Source: Hydnum rufescens UP504 (taxonomy: Eukaryota > Basidiomycota > Agaricomycetes > Cantharellales > Hydnaceae). From it: a stretch of 45,108 nucleotides of DNA. The notes beneath the pieces were generated by a model. It searched no databases, was not told where the DNA came from, and saw only the letters and a program-made list of their open reading frames with translations. The DNA is taken from NCBI GenBank assembly GCA_014904985.1, contig MU128984.1, forward strand, positions 161,725 to 206,832. The letters run 5' to 3'. The position numbers were made by a program, and so were the translations under genes. Position 1 is the first letter of the stretch; the number at the start of each line of letters is the position of its first letter. Shown in pieces: positions 1 through 10,801 of this stretch.

Positions 1-640
1 TGGATGGATTTTGAAGAGAAAGTGGAGGAAGCGATATCGCCTGAGGGTGCCAGTATGCATGTCATCATTGGCATGCATCTGGGTGGGTGTGCAGTTGGGG
101 AGATGAAAGAATGGTGGAGAAAGAACTGGAAGTTCTTCGGGATGCGGTCCTTTTATTTTTGGTGGTTCGAGGCGATGAGCCTAATCGCGGCAGTGTCTCC
201 AATTGCTGTGTAACTCGATACAAAGAGGGAGGGCACGCTGGGCAGTCAGTGTATTTCCATTGTGTATCGTTGGATAACACCTGCCCTCATTTGGACAATG
301 ACTGTAATCGCATGACAACGTCGAAGACTGCGAGTTAAATCTGGTTACGCTACTGGCGGACGGCCCACCAGCTCCTTCTCTGATCACGGCGAGATGATCA
401 GAGCGAGTGCGCTGCATGTGTATGAGTCCGCTCTTTCACTTACACGCGCTAAACACTGTGTTTGTACCGAGTATATTGCAATGAACAAGGTATTCATCCG
501 TGGGTGCAGGGGGGTGAGGTTTGAATCGCTACGCACTTTAGCAGTTCACTGCGGTCATTCTGAAACTCGTCACGTCGAGCCAGGAAGCGGAGTTTATATC
601 TGTACCGTTACGGGTCCAAGTTTCGATGTCTCCTGATTCC
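1..640 (+). pseudogene. Relic of a NACHT-type receptor (post-NACHT linker only)
   Basis: The segment aligns by eye with the part of the receptor gene at about 7075-7560 that links NACHT and WD40 repeats. Shared marks are FEEKV then a short gap then SP, the block WWFEAMSLI at about 152-185, and SALHVYESAL at about 402-432. Stops and frame changes interrupt it, and the splice donor present in the better copy near 7300 is not preserved near 240. No WD40 repeat follows; the next recognisable gene is a phosphotransferase. Its upstream part lies outside the window. It is best read as a truncated, decayed paralogue of the receptor at 5510-9754. That it is a relic is fairly sure; its original length and 3' limit are not. 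Confidence 0.6.
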
Positions 641-1110
641 TGTTAAGATGGTTCTTGTTAGAGTTACTTGTCTAATTTTTTGAGCCCGATGAAAGACTCA
701 TCCTTGTACGTTAGCGTGCTATTGCAAGCTTCTGGCTTCTGCTAACTGGGTCTTGGAACAGAGGGATTCCCGCTCCGGAAGCCATGACACAGCCCACGCT
801 CTGAAATTTCCACGGCCCATCTGAAAGGCGTCCAGTGTTGTTTATGTTCAAGAATCGTCTCAACATTTTCCACAATGGTCGAGGCGTTACATGGATAGCC
901 CCCTTTCCCTTTGCACAAAGTCTCGATATCGAAAGGATGACAGGGGGTGGGATACAGCCGGAATTATTGGCGTCCACCTTTCTAAATCATGAACGCTTAT
1001 GTTCTCCGCATCCCTCGCCTGCCACCCTCGTTTCAACGAATTGAGCCAATCAGGAGTGGCCGTGCTCCGGTTATATCAAAGAGCATCGACTATACAGGTC
1101 TCCATCCGTC
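641..1110. other. Intergenic stretch, no gene seen
   Basis: Short reading frames only, none with recognisable motifs. The stretch separates the receptor relic from the phosphotransferase-like gene. The missing N-terminal exons of that gene would have to lie here, but I could not find a nucleotide-binding loop in any frame. Confidence 0.4.
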
Positions 1111-1990
1111 GTGTGCATTTTGACACTCCAACCAAAATGCCGCTGGGGGTTGGTCTTATGCTTACAAATTGCCGAATGCAGGGTCTTCCGTTGCCGATAC
1201 ATGCCTGACCTCGTGTCGGGTGTGACTGGAAGGAGTCTCACGGTCAAGTTGGCGTATGTGACGAGTCAAATCTGCTCCTTAACTTTTCCCTCCATTGGGA
1301 TTCTGCGCGCTAGAGCACCCGACGACGTAAGTGCCCTTCGCTTCGGCCTTCCTCCTCAATTCCGAGAACCAGATTATTATTCCCCTGCGTCTCCTTTTGA
1401 CAACACACTCGCTTACCTCAAACAATGCTTCGATATCCATATCGATAATTCACTGTTTGAGGACCCAAATGCCATCTGGACACCGTCCCTCATGAGAAGG
1501 TTGAAGGATGCCGTCGTTGCACTAGCAGCTAAACAGCCCTTCTCCAACCGCTTCTCGCTCCTTCACGAGGACTACGAAGCGCGAAACTTTCTGGTCACCA
1601 AGAATGAATCCGGACGGTTCGTTGTTCAGGCGATACTTGATTTTGACGGGGCAGTGGCTGCGCCGATAGAAGCCGCTTGGCCCTTTCCCCATTGGTTGTG
1701 GACGTGGGATGTCAGGGCAAAGGAGGGCATCTCCGATCTGGCCGATGCGATCCCGGAATCTGAGGAGAGAAAGCAAATCAAGGAATATTTTGAGGACCAA
1801 ATTGAACGCCTGGTTCCTGGGTTCATGACTGCACGGGCTAACAACTGGGAGATTCGTGAACTTTTTTACTTTGCAACCAATGGCTTTGGTATCGAATGAA
1901 GATGACAGGAGGGCGCAAAAGTACCTGAGGTCGAAAAGGCGCAGCATGCCGCTAGGTTCATATAGAGTATCCCCTTCTGAATACAACTGA
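1111..1990 (+). pseudogene. APH/choline-kinase-like phosphotransferase, C-lobe only, frameshifted
   Basis: The product resembles the C-terminal lobe of fungal aminoglycoside-phosphotransferase-family (APH) proteins. The catalytic loop reads HEDYEARNFLV (about 1564-1596), with the presumed catalytic Asp and the metal-binding Asn, and is followed by ILDFDGA (about 1633-1653), the Mg-binding aspartate motif. Upstream, QICSLTFPSIGIL matches the helix that precedes the family's substrate region. The N-lobe with the phosphate-binding loop is absent, so the start at 1111 is only the open-frame limit. A stop at 1897-1899 ends the frame, but a one-base shift at about 1894 opens a protein-like tail (NEDDRRAQKYL onward) to a stop at 1988-1990. 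Either the gene is broken or the sequence has an indel. In fungi such proteins are usually uncharacterised small-molecule kinases; no substrate can be inferred. Confidence 0.6.
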
Positions 1991-4377
1991 ATATTTGCTG
2001 TTTTGGATTTAGGATCAGGAGTTTCTCCAGGGTAGCCACATAGGAAGAAGCCATTGTTGAAAATTATTTAAAATATCTTGTGTATTATGTGCAGAATTTA
2101 GCCCCAACCCTAATTTTTCTTACACTGATTGTGATCAGTTGGTCTCGCTTCCTCCCTAGGTCTCCGCTAGGATCGGACTTCTACCCAGTCGCGTCAGCGC
2201 ACGTTCCCCGACGCCTCACCACAAATAGGAAAGGACAGGGAAAGTGTAATCTGACTGCCTTCTAAACGAAGGCAAAGAAAGAGCGAAAATATGAACATAT
2301 TCACTCAGCCCCCAAAGTTTCACCCCAGGGCTTAGTCGCAGACGTCTTTTTCTGATTAAAATATGTATGCTCCCGAGCAGATGGAAGCTGGGGAACGATG
2401 GTCAGATTGATGAGGATCACTGCGGAAGCCATGGAACGATTAAAGAGTGGTGATGTGGAGATATTGGATGTTCTGGGTAAACAGGGGACGTCCTGCGGCT
2501 GATGTGCAAGAAGCACGGCATGAAGAATAGTTTATGTAACACGAGGCAGAAAGGCAACGTGAGGTGTGTCCAGACGAGCCAGGAGCAAGGCCTCACTCCC
2601 ACTTCCGTGTCCCAAATCCAACAACGCAGCAAATTCCAGAGGGCTCCCCCGCAGACGGCCGAGAATAGACAAAGGGTATCTAGTGCCGGAGTTCGGCTCA
2701 CAGCGGCACTTGCAAGTTCGATGAGTGTCGCTCTACTGAAGGGTCAAAAAAAATCATGCGGTGAAAGCCAGACAAAGCTCTACAGTCGTGGTGGATAAGT
2801 ATTTGACGCGTTACGTTTCCACTAAGGGGAGGATGACAGCGAGGGCAACTAAGATATGAACGCGCAAGGGAGCGAGGCTCAGCGAGCGGGTTCATTCAGG
2901 GAAGTGCTAATAGTGTTCAAGTCTAAGCAACATCGCCAGCACCGGAAACTTGCAGCGCAATCTCCTCGACGGCGAGCTACGCCTTCATTATACCTTCACC
3001 AAGCCCACCTTGCTGCTCCCAGTCTTGTTTGTCGAATACTTCCATAACAGATTCGTACGGCCTTGATTGAGGCTGATTCGACTGAGCCGACACGACGTTC
3101 GGTATTTCACTTCGTCCATTTGACAATGTGCCGGAAGTGCCAAAGGATGGAGGGGCCATCCAGTAACGATTAGTTGATGACGATTACGCTCGCGAAACAC
3201 CATTTCCTAAGATTTCGGTCTGCATCCTTGCTCTCACAGGTTCTGCTAAGTCGCCAATCAAAATCAGTGACAGAATGCAGACGTGTCTGCAAGGACACAG
3301 AGCCACATGTTAGAACGTCGACTGAACACAAGGCACGACTCCAGAATTGCGCCCCCCAGTCTTCCTTGCTGCGCTGTCCTACGATACGCAGGACGAACGG
3401 TCTCGATTATGGCTGTCTCCCTATCGGGAGAAGCATTCGAGGGCACCATGGGCCGTGCACTCAAAAGACATCGTCGGGGATTCCATTTTTCCCGTTTGAC
3501 GCGTTCCGGAAGCGAGGGATAGGGTGTAGGTTGTGTGGTAATGGTTCGTGAATGACAATTCTACCACTTGCCAATCAAACGTTAACACGATGAATGGGAT
3601 GTTTCCATCCATGAGTCTACACACTCGCTCCACTGCCTGCCGAGCTTGCAGCGCATGTCATCACGTCTTAGACATGAATAACAACACGAAAGCTGGGGAA
3701 CGAGGATGTGAGTCTTGGAGAAAAGATAACGGGGCAATCCGTTGGAAAGGTGTACACAATTCCACTTCTTCCGGAATCACCAGGGACCCACAGCACCATC
3801 GAAATTGGAAAGAATTTCGCAGAGTGGGCCATTGGGCGCGCCAGATCGGGATCGAAGACAGAGGATCACTGGGCTAACAGAGCCGGGTAATAATGGACAG
3901 GATCCTATCGCCGGGGCTCGGATCCGAGCCTCTTCTTAAGGCGGTCCGAAAAGACGGATACAGAAACTGTCGAGCGAGTGTTGGCGTGGAAAAGAGTCGG
4001 CCAATCCAGTCCTAGCAAGTGTTCAAGTCCTCCCTCAAGGCGATCAGTTTGGAGAAGATCATTGGAAAAGCTGATGCATAAAAAAGCAAGCCCCAGATGG
4101 AACACTACCCCGGTCGAGAATCTACCAATGGGTAGAAAATGCTCTGAGCCTCGGGCTCCCATCATCTTGAATGCTTTCTGGTGCGGGCCACGGTCTGAAA
4201 GAGGATTAGACGGGACGTGTTACGGCAAAACGCTCTGACACTGCCACCGCAGCGTCCGCCACCACCACTATCCATTAGATGCCACACGATCCGGACATGC
4301 ACCAAAGCGCGCATTGTCCGCACGCATTGCTTTCCCCGTTTCTTCTATATAAACCCATGCTAGCCTTGCGACTCGGC
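1991..4377. other. Gene-poor accessory DNA
   Basis: No convincing gene was found. Short frames on both strands have no recognisable motif. A short stretch near 2225-2350 resembles part of the PASK-type kinase gene and is listed separately. A phrase of about 12 bp, gctggggaacga, occurs near 2388 and 3693 in otherwise different contexts. The region fits degraded repeats between receptor genes. Confidence 0.5.
2225..2350. repeat. Short fragment resembling the PASK-type kinase gene
   Basis: Roughly 85-120 bp (caaagaaagag, then atattcac, then cccc, ending in a ttttctg-like run) follows the order of bases seen at about 12510-12640. That interval covers the first kinase-domain intron and the adjoining exon of the kinase gene, in the same orientation on the + strand. 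Identity by eye is about 70 percent with small gaps. If real, it is a third place in the window with kinase-derived sequence. The match is short and may be chance. Confidence 0.35.
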
Positions 4378-4490
4378 AACCAATCGATTACGGTTCCCGC
4401 GTCGCAGGCAAGCACTCCGTTATCTCTCCTCATGTATATACACTTACGCTTCCCTTGTAACCAATCGATTACGGTTCCCGCGTCGCAGGC
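4378..4490. repeat. Two exact 32-bp direct repeats, 81 bp apart
   Basis: The 32 bases at 4378-4409 recur exactly at 4459-4490, with a 49-bp spacer. The period of 81 is a multiple of three, so both copies read the same 10-11 residues (NQSITVPASQA) in one short open frame (4279-4614), but nothing else suggests that frame is a gene. The repeats lie about 105 bp left of the MITE and contain the palindrome atcgat. Confidence 0.75.
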
Positions 4491-4594
4491 TTTCCGTTTC
4501 TACAGGACGGTGGGCCACAAAGTGAAATGTTGGATAGGGTCATCTCCTAACAAGCACAAAATAAAGCGTTTCCCTAGCAGAATTGCTTATAGTA

Positions 4595-5359
4595 CTGTCC
4601 CATTTCGACCGTAGGTTCGATCAAACATCACGTGACATTGATTTTTTGCTTCCGCCCAGGTGGCCCGAGTTTGCGTACGTGTGACACTCTAGTTCGTACG
4701 ACCTGAGATCCAGAATCAGATTCTTGCGGAGCTCCCAACTACCGATAGCGAGCTCTGGACCATCCTTACGCGGCACGATCTATATGCACCACAGCCCCTC
4801 TGAACAAGACCCAGTGTGCAAAAGCTCCGATCCCTCACAGCATAATAAGTGAAGAACTGTTATTTAATATGACTGTTGTATTGACACTATCATGGAAAGT
4901 GTTCTATCAGGTGTCTCTGGATCCAATACACCTATAACGGATGATGAAACAAGGCATGACAACCAAAGACTTGGACTACAAGTCAGAGCGCATCAACAAT
5001 CCAGCGGCAGACAAGCCTGTCGGAGAGGTGGAGCCATTGAAAGCAGTCGTGGGAAGCGGATAAAGAAACCTAATCCACATCAAAATGATATCGAATGGTG
5101 GTCGAGAGCCGGGCGGGACTAGAAATTCTGTTCTTTCTCGTGTAAATTCATCGCAGAGGCCCCCGTAGTATACTAAGCACAAAACTGGCCGCAGGGACCC
5201 AAAAAATGCGATAATTGGCAAAATTACCCCTTCGGGGCGGATTTTTTGTGTGACACCCCACATTTGGCAACCCTTCTGTGACGCGTGACAAAGCGGTTCT
5301 AAGTTAGGTTCGAGGGGGCGTGTGACGCGTGACACGAACCTACGGTCGAAATGGGACAG
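4595..5359. mobile_element. MITE-like element, 765 bp, 25-bp perfect inverted ends, TA target site
   Basis: Bases 4595-4619 begin ctgtcccatttcgaccg, and their exact reverse complement is at 5335-5359. Each end abuts a TA dinucleotide (4593-4594 and 5360-5361), the target duplication made by Tc1/mariner-type transposases. Inside the right end a 14-bp direct repeat, tgtgacgcgtgaca, occurs at 5277-5290 and 5321-5334, the kind of subterminal motif that binds transposase. There is also a ccccttcgggg hairpin near 5227-5237. No transposase frame is present; the longest frames (4892-5122 + and 4976-5422 -) show no motif, so it would depend on an element elsewhere. It ends about 150 bp before the receptor start codon. 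Confidence 0.75.
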
Positions 5360-5509
5360 TAGGCTCGTGACCAGAAAGCTGTGCAAGTCGATAGCGCCTC
5401 CACGAAGAACAGAGTGCCGCACGGGTTCGTAGTAAACTCGTCTTAATTTCTACTCAGCAGCAATCATCAAACTAATCTACGAAGGCGAACTCTCGTCGAT
5501 CCATCGCTA

Positions 5510-8500
5510 ATGGCTAATATCTCCATCAGTGAGTTAGTGTCTCGATTCCTTGCCCCACTCACTCTCATATCTCTTCTCCTTAGCTACGGGCACTGGAGGT
5601 GCTGGTGTCGGGGAAGGTGTTGTAATCGGTGGGAGGGGTGGGGATGTCCACGTCACTCATATCCGTGAGTAACTCCTTTCCACTATCCCTTCTCCAGATT
5701 CCTTACCCATACCATGGTTTTCCAGATGGCCGGGGCTCTTCCGTTCATAACCTTCTCGGGTCTCTGCCTCGAGCAATGTATGCGACTCACGATTCTGGCC
5801 GTAAAGATGCCCCGTCGTCATGTCTCCAGGGCACTCGTGTTGCTGTTTTGGCCACTATCATGTCATGGTTCGAGGGCGTCGAGGGAGAAAGGCGGCCAAT
5901 ATACTGGCTCAGTGGTCTCGCCGGAATTGGCAAATCAACGGTTGCGAAAACGGTGGCTGATCAAGTGGAGGGCAGGGGGTTGCTTGGCGCGACTTTCTTC
6001 TTTTCCCGAGGTGATGAGCCTCTACGTAATCCGCAACTTGTCTTCCCAACACTCGCCTTCCAACTTGCTCAATCACACGATGCATTCAAGAATGTTATCC
6101 TGAGCGCCCTGGAGAACGATCTGACGCTCGGGGAGAAGAAACTGCTGCCTCAGCTTCAGGGACTGATCTTGGGGCCTCTGCTCCAGGTCGATCGGAATCG
6201 ACACCCAGTGCTCATCATCCTTGATGCTCTCGATGAATGCGACGACAGCGGTGCTGGTGAAATCCTACGACTTCTGTTTTCGCTTGTCACTCAAGTACCC
6301 TTCCTCCGTATCCTAATCACAAGCCGACCGGAGCCTCATATATCCTTGGTATTCGACGAGGTGTTGAACCACGCAAAGACTGTTCTCCATGATATTGAAG
6401 CCTCCGTCATTGAGGAGGATATTCGTCTTTACCTCGAAACCAAATTGGCCCTGATTCCTCTCACCCTTCGTCCTCGTATGGGTGCTAATTGGGCATCCAA
6501 AGAAGACATACATTCGCTAATAGAGAAGTCGGGGAAACTTTTCGTTTATGCGGCTACGGCGGTCCGTTTCATTGGTGATAATCGGGCTCGCAATCCTCCT
6601 CGACAGTTGCGCCTTATACTCAGTCTCAAAAGTGCCCAGGAGGCAAGAGCAAAACCATTTATGGATCTGGACAACCTTTACATGGCCACCCTCCGTAATT
6701 CCCTCGCCAATTCTAACCCTGGAGATATCCTGAAACGATTTCAAATGGTGGTCGGGAGCATCGTCTTTCTCCGTGAACCTCTCCCACTACACGTGTTGGC
6801 AAAGTTTATCCCATGCGAAATGGACGAGATTGATACTGCCCTGTACCATCTCCAGTCTATCATCATTCCCCCTTCGAATGAAGATGAGGCCCCTCAAATC
6901 TATCATCCATCGTTTCGCGACTTCATCACGGATTCTTCCCGATGCTCTGATGAGGGCTTCTTCCTGGGCCAAAACAGGAACGACGGCACGCGATTCGCTG
7001 TCTGGAATTGTTGGCGAGATACCTCAAACGGGACATTGCTGGCATCTCGAACCCTCACTTCTGAACAAGGAGGTCGATGGATTTGAAGGGAAAGTGAGAA
7101 ATGCTTTATCGCCGAGGTGCGGTATGCATGTCGGTTCTGGGCGACACATCTATCGTGTGTAGAACTGGGGGATGAAGTGATGGTGGAAGCGCTGGAGAGG
7201 TTTTCGATGCGATCGATTTTATGGTGGTTCGAGGCAATGAGCCTAATTGGCAGTGTCTCTGCTGCTGTAAATTCTGTGCGAGAGGCGCACCAGTGGGCAG
7301 TAAGTCAATTCAATTGCTTACTGTTTGATGATCTGCTAACTGGACAGTGACTGCTGTGACAGATAAGTCGAAATGCAAGTTGACAGTCACTACCATTCTG
7401 GCCGATGCACTCCGGTTCATTCTTGCTCACGGCGAAGTGATAAGAATGAGTGCATTGCATGTATATGAGTCGGCATTGCCATTCACCCCCATGAGACCGT
7501 GTTGTACAAAACATATTGCAAAGAGGCGGAGCATTCAATCAGTGTAATCCAAGGGGGTGGAGTCCCAGTGGCCACAGAGTGTGCGCAGTTTGCGTCATAG
7601 TTCTATGGTTTGGACGATAGCATTTTCACCAAATGGCTTGCAACTAGCTTCAGGCTCCTCATATGGCATTGTACAATTATGGGATGTTGTGTCTGCTGAG
7701 CCCATTGCATCCATGAATCATACCTTCAAGTTTGAAGTTGTATCCATTGCATTTTCAAGGGATGGTTTGCAACTAGCCTCGGGCACCAAGTTTGGCCAGA
7801 TGCAAATCTGGGATGCCATATCTGGTGTGCCCATTACAACACTGGGGCATTCTACTTCAGTTGCATCTATCAAATTTTCACCAAATGGTTTGCGACTTGC
7901 TTCACACTCCAGTGGTGGCACTGTACATTTATGGGATGCATGTCTGGTGCACCTATTTGAGCTGTTGGGAGGCCATCCTGATGAGAACAGTTGTTGTCTT
8001 TTGCATTTTGGCCTGATGGTCTGCAACTTGCCTTGGGCTTCAAGGATGGTACTGTGCAATTGTGGGATGCTATGTCTGGTGCCCCTGTTGCAACCTTGGA
8101 AGGCTATTCCGATCAGGCTAGCTGTATTGCCTTTCACCCAAAGCTCACAATGCTTCAGGCTCCAAGATGGCACTGTGCTATTGTGGAGACCACACCTGAC
8201 TGTTCATGGCTCATCTATGGTGGTCCTGTCACTGTGTATGTGGACCACACCCACAGGCTGTTCAACTTGGAAGGCATTCTGATTCTATTGTGTCTGCTGC
8301 ATTTTACCTGATGGTTGGTCCTGGCCTTATCCCAAGATTCTACTGTGCAATTGTGGGATCCCATCTCCAGTTCACTCATTACAACCCTGGAAGGCCATTC
8401 CAAGTCTGTTCACACTATTGCATTCTCACCAGACAGCCTCAGATTGGCTTCTGAATCTGAGGATGGCACTGTGCAATTGTGGGATGTCAGATCTGCTTCA

Positions 8501-9754
8501 TCCATCACACTGAAAGATTTCACTCCTAAGCTCCATTCATCCATTGCATTTTCACCTGATAGCTCACAACTGGCCTCAGCACAGGTTCTATTGTGTATTG
8601 TGGAATATCATCCCCCCATCCCCACCCTATAGTATTTGGAGGCCATTACCATGCAGTCCAGTCTGTTGCCTTTTCACCTGATGGCTCACAGCTGGCTTCA
8701 GGCTCCAATGATCATACTGTGATATTGTGGGATGCTGTGTCTGGCATGCCCATTCTAACATTAGAGGGCCATTCTGACACTGTACTCTTCACTGTATTCT
8801 CACCAGATGGCCAACGGCTTGCTTCAGGCTCTGAGAATGGCACTGTGCAAGTGTGGGATGTCAGATCTGGGGCATCCATTGCAATGGTGCAAGGTCATTC
8901 CAGTAGTATTCATTATATTGGATTTTCACCAGATGGCTTCTGCCTGGCTTCACACTGCCAGGATAAGGCTGTTCAATTGTGGGATGGCATGTCCAGTGCA
9001 AGCATTCCCCTCCCAGAATGCCATGCTCTGTATAAGTTGAATCCTGTATTCTCACCAAATAGTTCACGACTGGTTACAGTCTCTGATGATTACAATGTCC
9101 AATTGTGGGCCACCACCTCTGGCACACACATTGCCACCCTAGATGGCCATTCAGACATGATTCAGCAGATCCAATTCTCACCAAACAGCTTGCAACTGGC
9201 TTCTCTCTCCCATCATACTATGCAATTGTGGGATGGCATGTCTGGTGTGTTCATTGCAACACTGGATGCCCATTCTCCTCTCTTCAGATCTCTTGCATTT
9301 TCATTGGATGGCTTGCAATTGGCTGTTGCTTCAAATCACACAGTGCAATTGTGTGATGTCATGTCTGGCACCCAAATTGCAATGCTCACACACACTGAAC
9401 CTGTGCAGTCTATTGTATTTTTGCCAAATGGCTTGTGGCTGGCTTCACGCACCTCTGATCACTCCACACATCTGTGGGATGCAGTGTCAGGCATACCCAT
9501 TGCCACACCAGAAACCATTCTGGGCCAGTTATTCCTGCTGTCAATTTAGCTGATGGCACTTGGCGGCTCAATGAGCACTGGATAGAAGTGGAACACCCTC
9601 TGGAAAGTCGTGTTAGACACATTTGCTTTGTTCCTCGATTTTATCCCTATTCACTGACCTTGCAGTTCACCATCTTCCTACTATTTCACAAGTTGCAGTG
9701 GGGTGTAGAGATGGTCGCATTATAATTCTTCATATTCCTCATCATAGATACTAG
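5510..9754 (+). pseudogene. NACHT-WD40 NOD-like receptor, multiply frameshifted
   Basis: A fungal NLR-type signalling ATPase, probably cytoplasmic. Proposed start ATG 5510; exons 5510-5528, 5584-5664 and 5726 onward give a short glycine-rich N-terminus. NACHT follows: P-loop GLAGIGKST (5914-5940), Walker B LIILDALDEC (6211-6240), sensor-like ITSRPEP (about 6316-6336), and HPSFRDF near the domain end. The frame then changes near 6975, 7040 and 7105; reading across restores family-typical blocks (LLARYLKRDI, EVDGFEGKV, RYACRFWATHLS, WWFEAMSLI). A 48-bp intron fits 7300-7347. About 16 WD40 repeats follow (7575-9520), with further shifts near 7985, 8140-8310, 8585 and 9550-9665, and the family-like C-terminus GCRDGRIIIL ends in the stop at 9752-9754. 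Homologues act in non-self recognition and programmed cell death; that role is inferred. Either a decayed gene or one carrying assembly indels. Confidence 0.8.
7575..9520 (+). repeat. WD40 repeat array of about 16 units, CpG-depleted
   Basis: Units of about 40-43 codons carry the pattern FSPxGLQLASGSxDGTVQLWD with the link SGxPIATLEGHS. The best-kept ones are at about 8650-8990. Unit sequences have diverged from each other, unlike recently homogenised arrays. One unit (about 8130-8310) and one near 8560-8620 are disrupted. CpG is nearly absent: I count about 6-8 in 1.9 kb, while the NACHT region has several per 60 bp. TG and CA are abundant in its place. The array would fold as ligand-sensing beta-propellers if translated. 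Confidence 0.85.
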
Positions 9755-10150
9755 TGTTGGAGTGAACGGATACGGAAGTACGTCGGAGACAAGCGCGACC
9801 CTGTGAGGCTATGCCGACAACCTCGCCAATCGCCAATCCACCACCTACCTCATATCTCGCCCCACCAGTGAAGTGATTACTCGCTACGTTCACCGGGATC
9901 TTTACTCTCATCTTCACCGGCTCCACCGGTACTCGGACATCATTTGTTTTCCCTTACTCTTTTACATGTTTTCTACTCTCCTGTAAATACTATAAAAGTC
10001 GGGCTTAAGCCCTCCAAATACTAAAGACTTGTGTTTGTTCTTCCCGTCGCTCCCTCCGTTCTCCTGAGCAAACAGGTTCCGCCGACCCTCCGAAATTCGT
10101 CCTCAACCGCTTATTAATCAGGGGAGTAACCGCGATATCCATTTCCTACA
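9755..10150 (+). mobile_element. Probable solo LTR, 396 bp
   Basis: Begins tgttgg immediately after the receptor stop codon and ends cctaca, a near-perfect 6-bp inverted end with the TG...CA rule of retrotransposon LTRs. It contains a TATA box (tataaaag, 9991-9998) about 235 bp in, followed by a pyrimidine-rich stretch as expected of an R region. The flanking 5-mers (actag and atctc) do not match, so there is no target-site duplication, and no primer-binding site or internal coding sequence follows. Alternatively it is simply the 3' flank and terminator of the receptor gene. Confidence 0.4.
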
Positions 10151-10801
10151 ATCTCCCATTGCATCTTTTCCTTGTTCACAGCATAGGCACACTTCAATAT
10201 TAGACCTGAAGTCAATATGGGTCAACCTTCAACAATGATTGCTTTTACAAAGTTACTGATGTGTATGGATATTTTCAGATTGTGATGAAAGGAACATTTC
10301 AAGGGAGTTAGCAGGGTGACAGTGGAGGGGTTTAAGGCAAACACCAGGAGGGTAAGAGCGCAGCCCAACGGAGAAGATATTGCAGCCAAGGAGGGCCAAA
10401 AGTGAATATTACACACAAACCCATTCGGAATCATGCAGCAATGTTAGGAACGGGGGGATTGGTGGGCTCGAGGGGTAGGGATGTGAGAGTTGTGCTGGCA
10501 TAGAATGTGTGGGGTGAACAGAGTAAGGGAGACTGGGAACTGAGAGGCAGGAAGTGGGTCGCAATGAACACGGAGGATGATAGTGGACCAAGAAGAGACA
10601 ATGCACACGTTGTTGATCCATGAGTGAACTGCATCACTGATTTCAGAAAACAAAATTACTATGACAACAGAGTAAAATGATGAGCATCTGGTTGCGGAAG
10701 TTGTTGTCGATGAAAAAAGAAACAAAGCCACAGGTGAGCGGAAGGGGGGTCAAGAGGAAGGACAGGCAAGGGCGGTTGGAGCGGTCTCTAACGCCGGAAA
10801 T
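10151..10801. other. 3' flank of the PASK-type kinase gene
   Basis: No gene was recognised. The part next to 10801 is the kinase 3' UTR. Its sequence down to about 10620 (on the minus strand) is recognisable again downstream of the kinase pseudogene at about 39600-39720, showing that the duplicated segment included the 3' flank. Confidence 0.5.

Noticed and set aside
7718..8173. Long minus-strand frame opposite the WD40 repeats
   Set aside because: It is the reverse-strand shadow of repeated WD40 codons and has no motif of its own.
7575..9520. Recently homogenised (HET-D/E-like) WD40 array under concerted evolution
   Set aside because: The repeat units differ at many positions and several are damaged; I saw no runs of near-identical units.
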